Part shown: positions 23,157 through 23,969 of the stretch, piece after piece
Numbering within the stretch: position 1 is the stretch's first letter
Layout of the letters: every line of letters starts with the position of its first letter
From: Udaeobacter sp025935755
Lineage (GTDB): Bacteria; Verrucomicrobiota; Verrucomicrobiia; Chthoniobacterales; UBA10450
Direction of reading: 5' to 3'
Assembly (NCBI GenBank): GCA_036278715.1
Contig: DASUKN010000090.1
Location: 1-23,969, forward strand
Length of the DNA: 23,969 nucleotides
Made by a program: the position numbers and the translations under genes
The notes under the pieces: generated by a model
The model's database searches: none
What the model was told of the DNA's origin: nothing
The model's input: only the letters and a program-made list of their open reading frames with translations

Positions 23157-23969
23157 TCAGACGTTAGCGGCTACCCACGCTGTGATGGTAGCTTGTGAGT
23201 GCACCGAGCCGAAGAGTTTGTCCGGGCAACTGGTCCCTCCCGGCCGGCAATATCCTGGTGTGAAATCGTGACCAAAAATGTTCGTGCGCGAAATCTGATG
23301 TTCTTGAAGCAACCAGCGGATCAACGCGGCAGAGGCGGCAGCCTGTGGCGGCGCGAGCGAGTCGGTTTCGTTGCCGACATGTTCGATGCCGATGGAACCA
23401 GCGTTGGCCCCCATGCAATGATTCGCGCACTCCCTGTCCTCAACCATTTGGTAGATGTCGCCGTTGCGATCGATGACGTAATGTGCGGAAACTTTGCGTT
23501 TATCCGTTCTCTGAAACTCCGCCAGTGCACTGGCCAGCGATCCTTCCGTGCAATGTAAAACAATTTTGTCGATCTTTGCTCCGACCTGGCGGCAGGAACA
23601 ATTCGGGCTGCGGATAAATTGTTTGACGACAGGTTTTGTTAGCGATGCAGGTGGCTTCAGTGGAGAGCCCGGCTTTGTGGTCTTTCCTGGCTTGGCAGGC
23701 TTCACCGGAATCGCCCGCAGCGCTGAGATCGTTATCCGAACAACGTCATCCGTTTCCAATCCGAGCGCTGCTGCTAATCCCGGAGACAAATCGGCCACCC
23801 TGCCGGTCGCTATATTCGGACCCCAGTCAACCGGCCGCGCATCGGCGACGCGTCCATTTGAAGGATTCTCCACACGGGCAAGCGCACGCTTCAAGAATTC
23901 CTTTGGCGTATCCTTATAATTCCAACGGCAGGCAAAATAATATTTGTCCGGGTTAAGCCGCCGTCCAAG
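23157..23969 (-). CDS. N-acetylmuramoyl-L-alanine amidase, 5' end off window
   Basis: A peptidoglycan amidase of the Amidase_2/PGRP fold, which cuts the bond between muramic acid and the stem peptide. A start at TTG 23894 is possible, but the frame stays open to the window edge with family-like residues (NPDKYYFACRWNYKDTPKEF), so the gene is partial here. Numbered from TTG 23894: residues 7-58 match a double-psi beta-barrel/RlpA-like motif (VDWGP, TGRVADLSPG, ALGL). A Lys/Pro linker (60-92) follows, then the catalytic domain. Zn ligands are likely H114 (IVLHCTEG), H209 (IFGHDFTPGY) and C223 (TSCPDKL), with E171 in IGIEHVG as catalytic candidate. No signal peptide is visible in this part. Confidence 0.88.
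   Translation of the reverse strand, partial: LGRRLNPDKYYFACRWNYKDTPKEFLKRALARVENPSNGRVADARPVDWGPNIATGRVADLSPGLAAALGLETDDVVRITISALRAIPVKPAKPGKTTKPGSPLKPPASLTKPVVKQFIRSPNCSCRQVGAKIDKIVLHCTEGSLASALAEFQRTDKRKVSAHYVIDRNGDIYQMVEDRECANHCMGANAGSIGIEHVGNETDSLAPPQAAASAALIRWLLQEHQISRTNIFGHDFTPGYCRPGGTSCPDKLFGSVHSQATITAWVAANV

Overview
The window reads like a chromosomal segment of a free-living Gram-negative bacterium, most probably a soil Verrucomicrobiota (Chthoniobacterales / Udaeobacter-like). This is inferred from moderate GC, RND efflux and lipoprotein/outer-surface genes, a tail-fibre/S74 repeat protein, a GAF-PAS-LuxR regulator of a type I associate with that group, dispersed TGTCAT...ATGACA palindromic repeats, and a perfect match to the LexA box reported for Verrucomicrobia (TGTTC-N4-GAACA). 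No rRNA or phylogenetic marker lies inside the window, so the assignment is not proven. No phage, IS element or CRISPR array is visible.

Left part (1-5940). After a mostly non-coding stretch comes a compact efflux operon: a TetR repressor whose promoter carries a perfect 20-bp palindrome between -35 and -10, an RND periplasmic adaptor overlapping it by 8 bp, and an AcrB/MexF-type RND pump. A 4 x 8-bp tandem repeat sits just before the pump start codon, and a strong intrinsic terminator closes the operon. No TolC-type outer-membrane channel is present.

Middle (5998-16909). A small hypothetical gene is divergent from the GAF-PAS-LuxR regulator. A minus-strand housekeeping block follows: manC (GDP-mannose supply), ruvX (pre-16S rRNA nuclease) and truA (tRNA pseudouridylation). 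Each has a copy of the dispersed inverted repeat at or near its 5' end. Then come a small two-TM protein, a large exported protein of about twenty 17-residue repeats with a C-terminal S74 intramolecular chaperone, and hemW. An exported DUF362 protein overlaps a squalene/phytoene synthase-family gene. A family-4 uracil-DNA glycosylase converges on that pair.

Right part (17054-23969). This is an accessory-looking stretch of mostly minus-strand small exported proteins and lipoproteins: a FecR-domain lipoprotein, two paralogous beta-rich envelope proteins and two unknowns. It also holds a small zinc-ribbon gene behind a promoter whose -10 is overlapped by the LexA-like box. Next are tRNA-Glu(CTC) with its own promoter, an extremely acidic secreted protein, an EamA-type exporter, a two-TM protein with a CBS-like pair, and a peptidoglycan amidase whose 5' end runs off the window.

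The most testable new points are the predicted SOS control of the zinc-ribbon gene, the consistent placement of the palindromic repeats at gene starts (one copy supplies a start codon), and the tandem repeat in the leader of the efflux pump.
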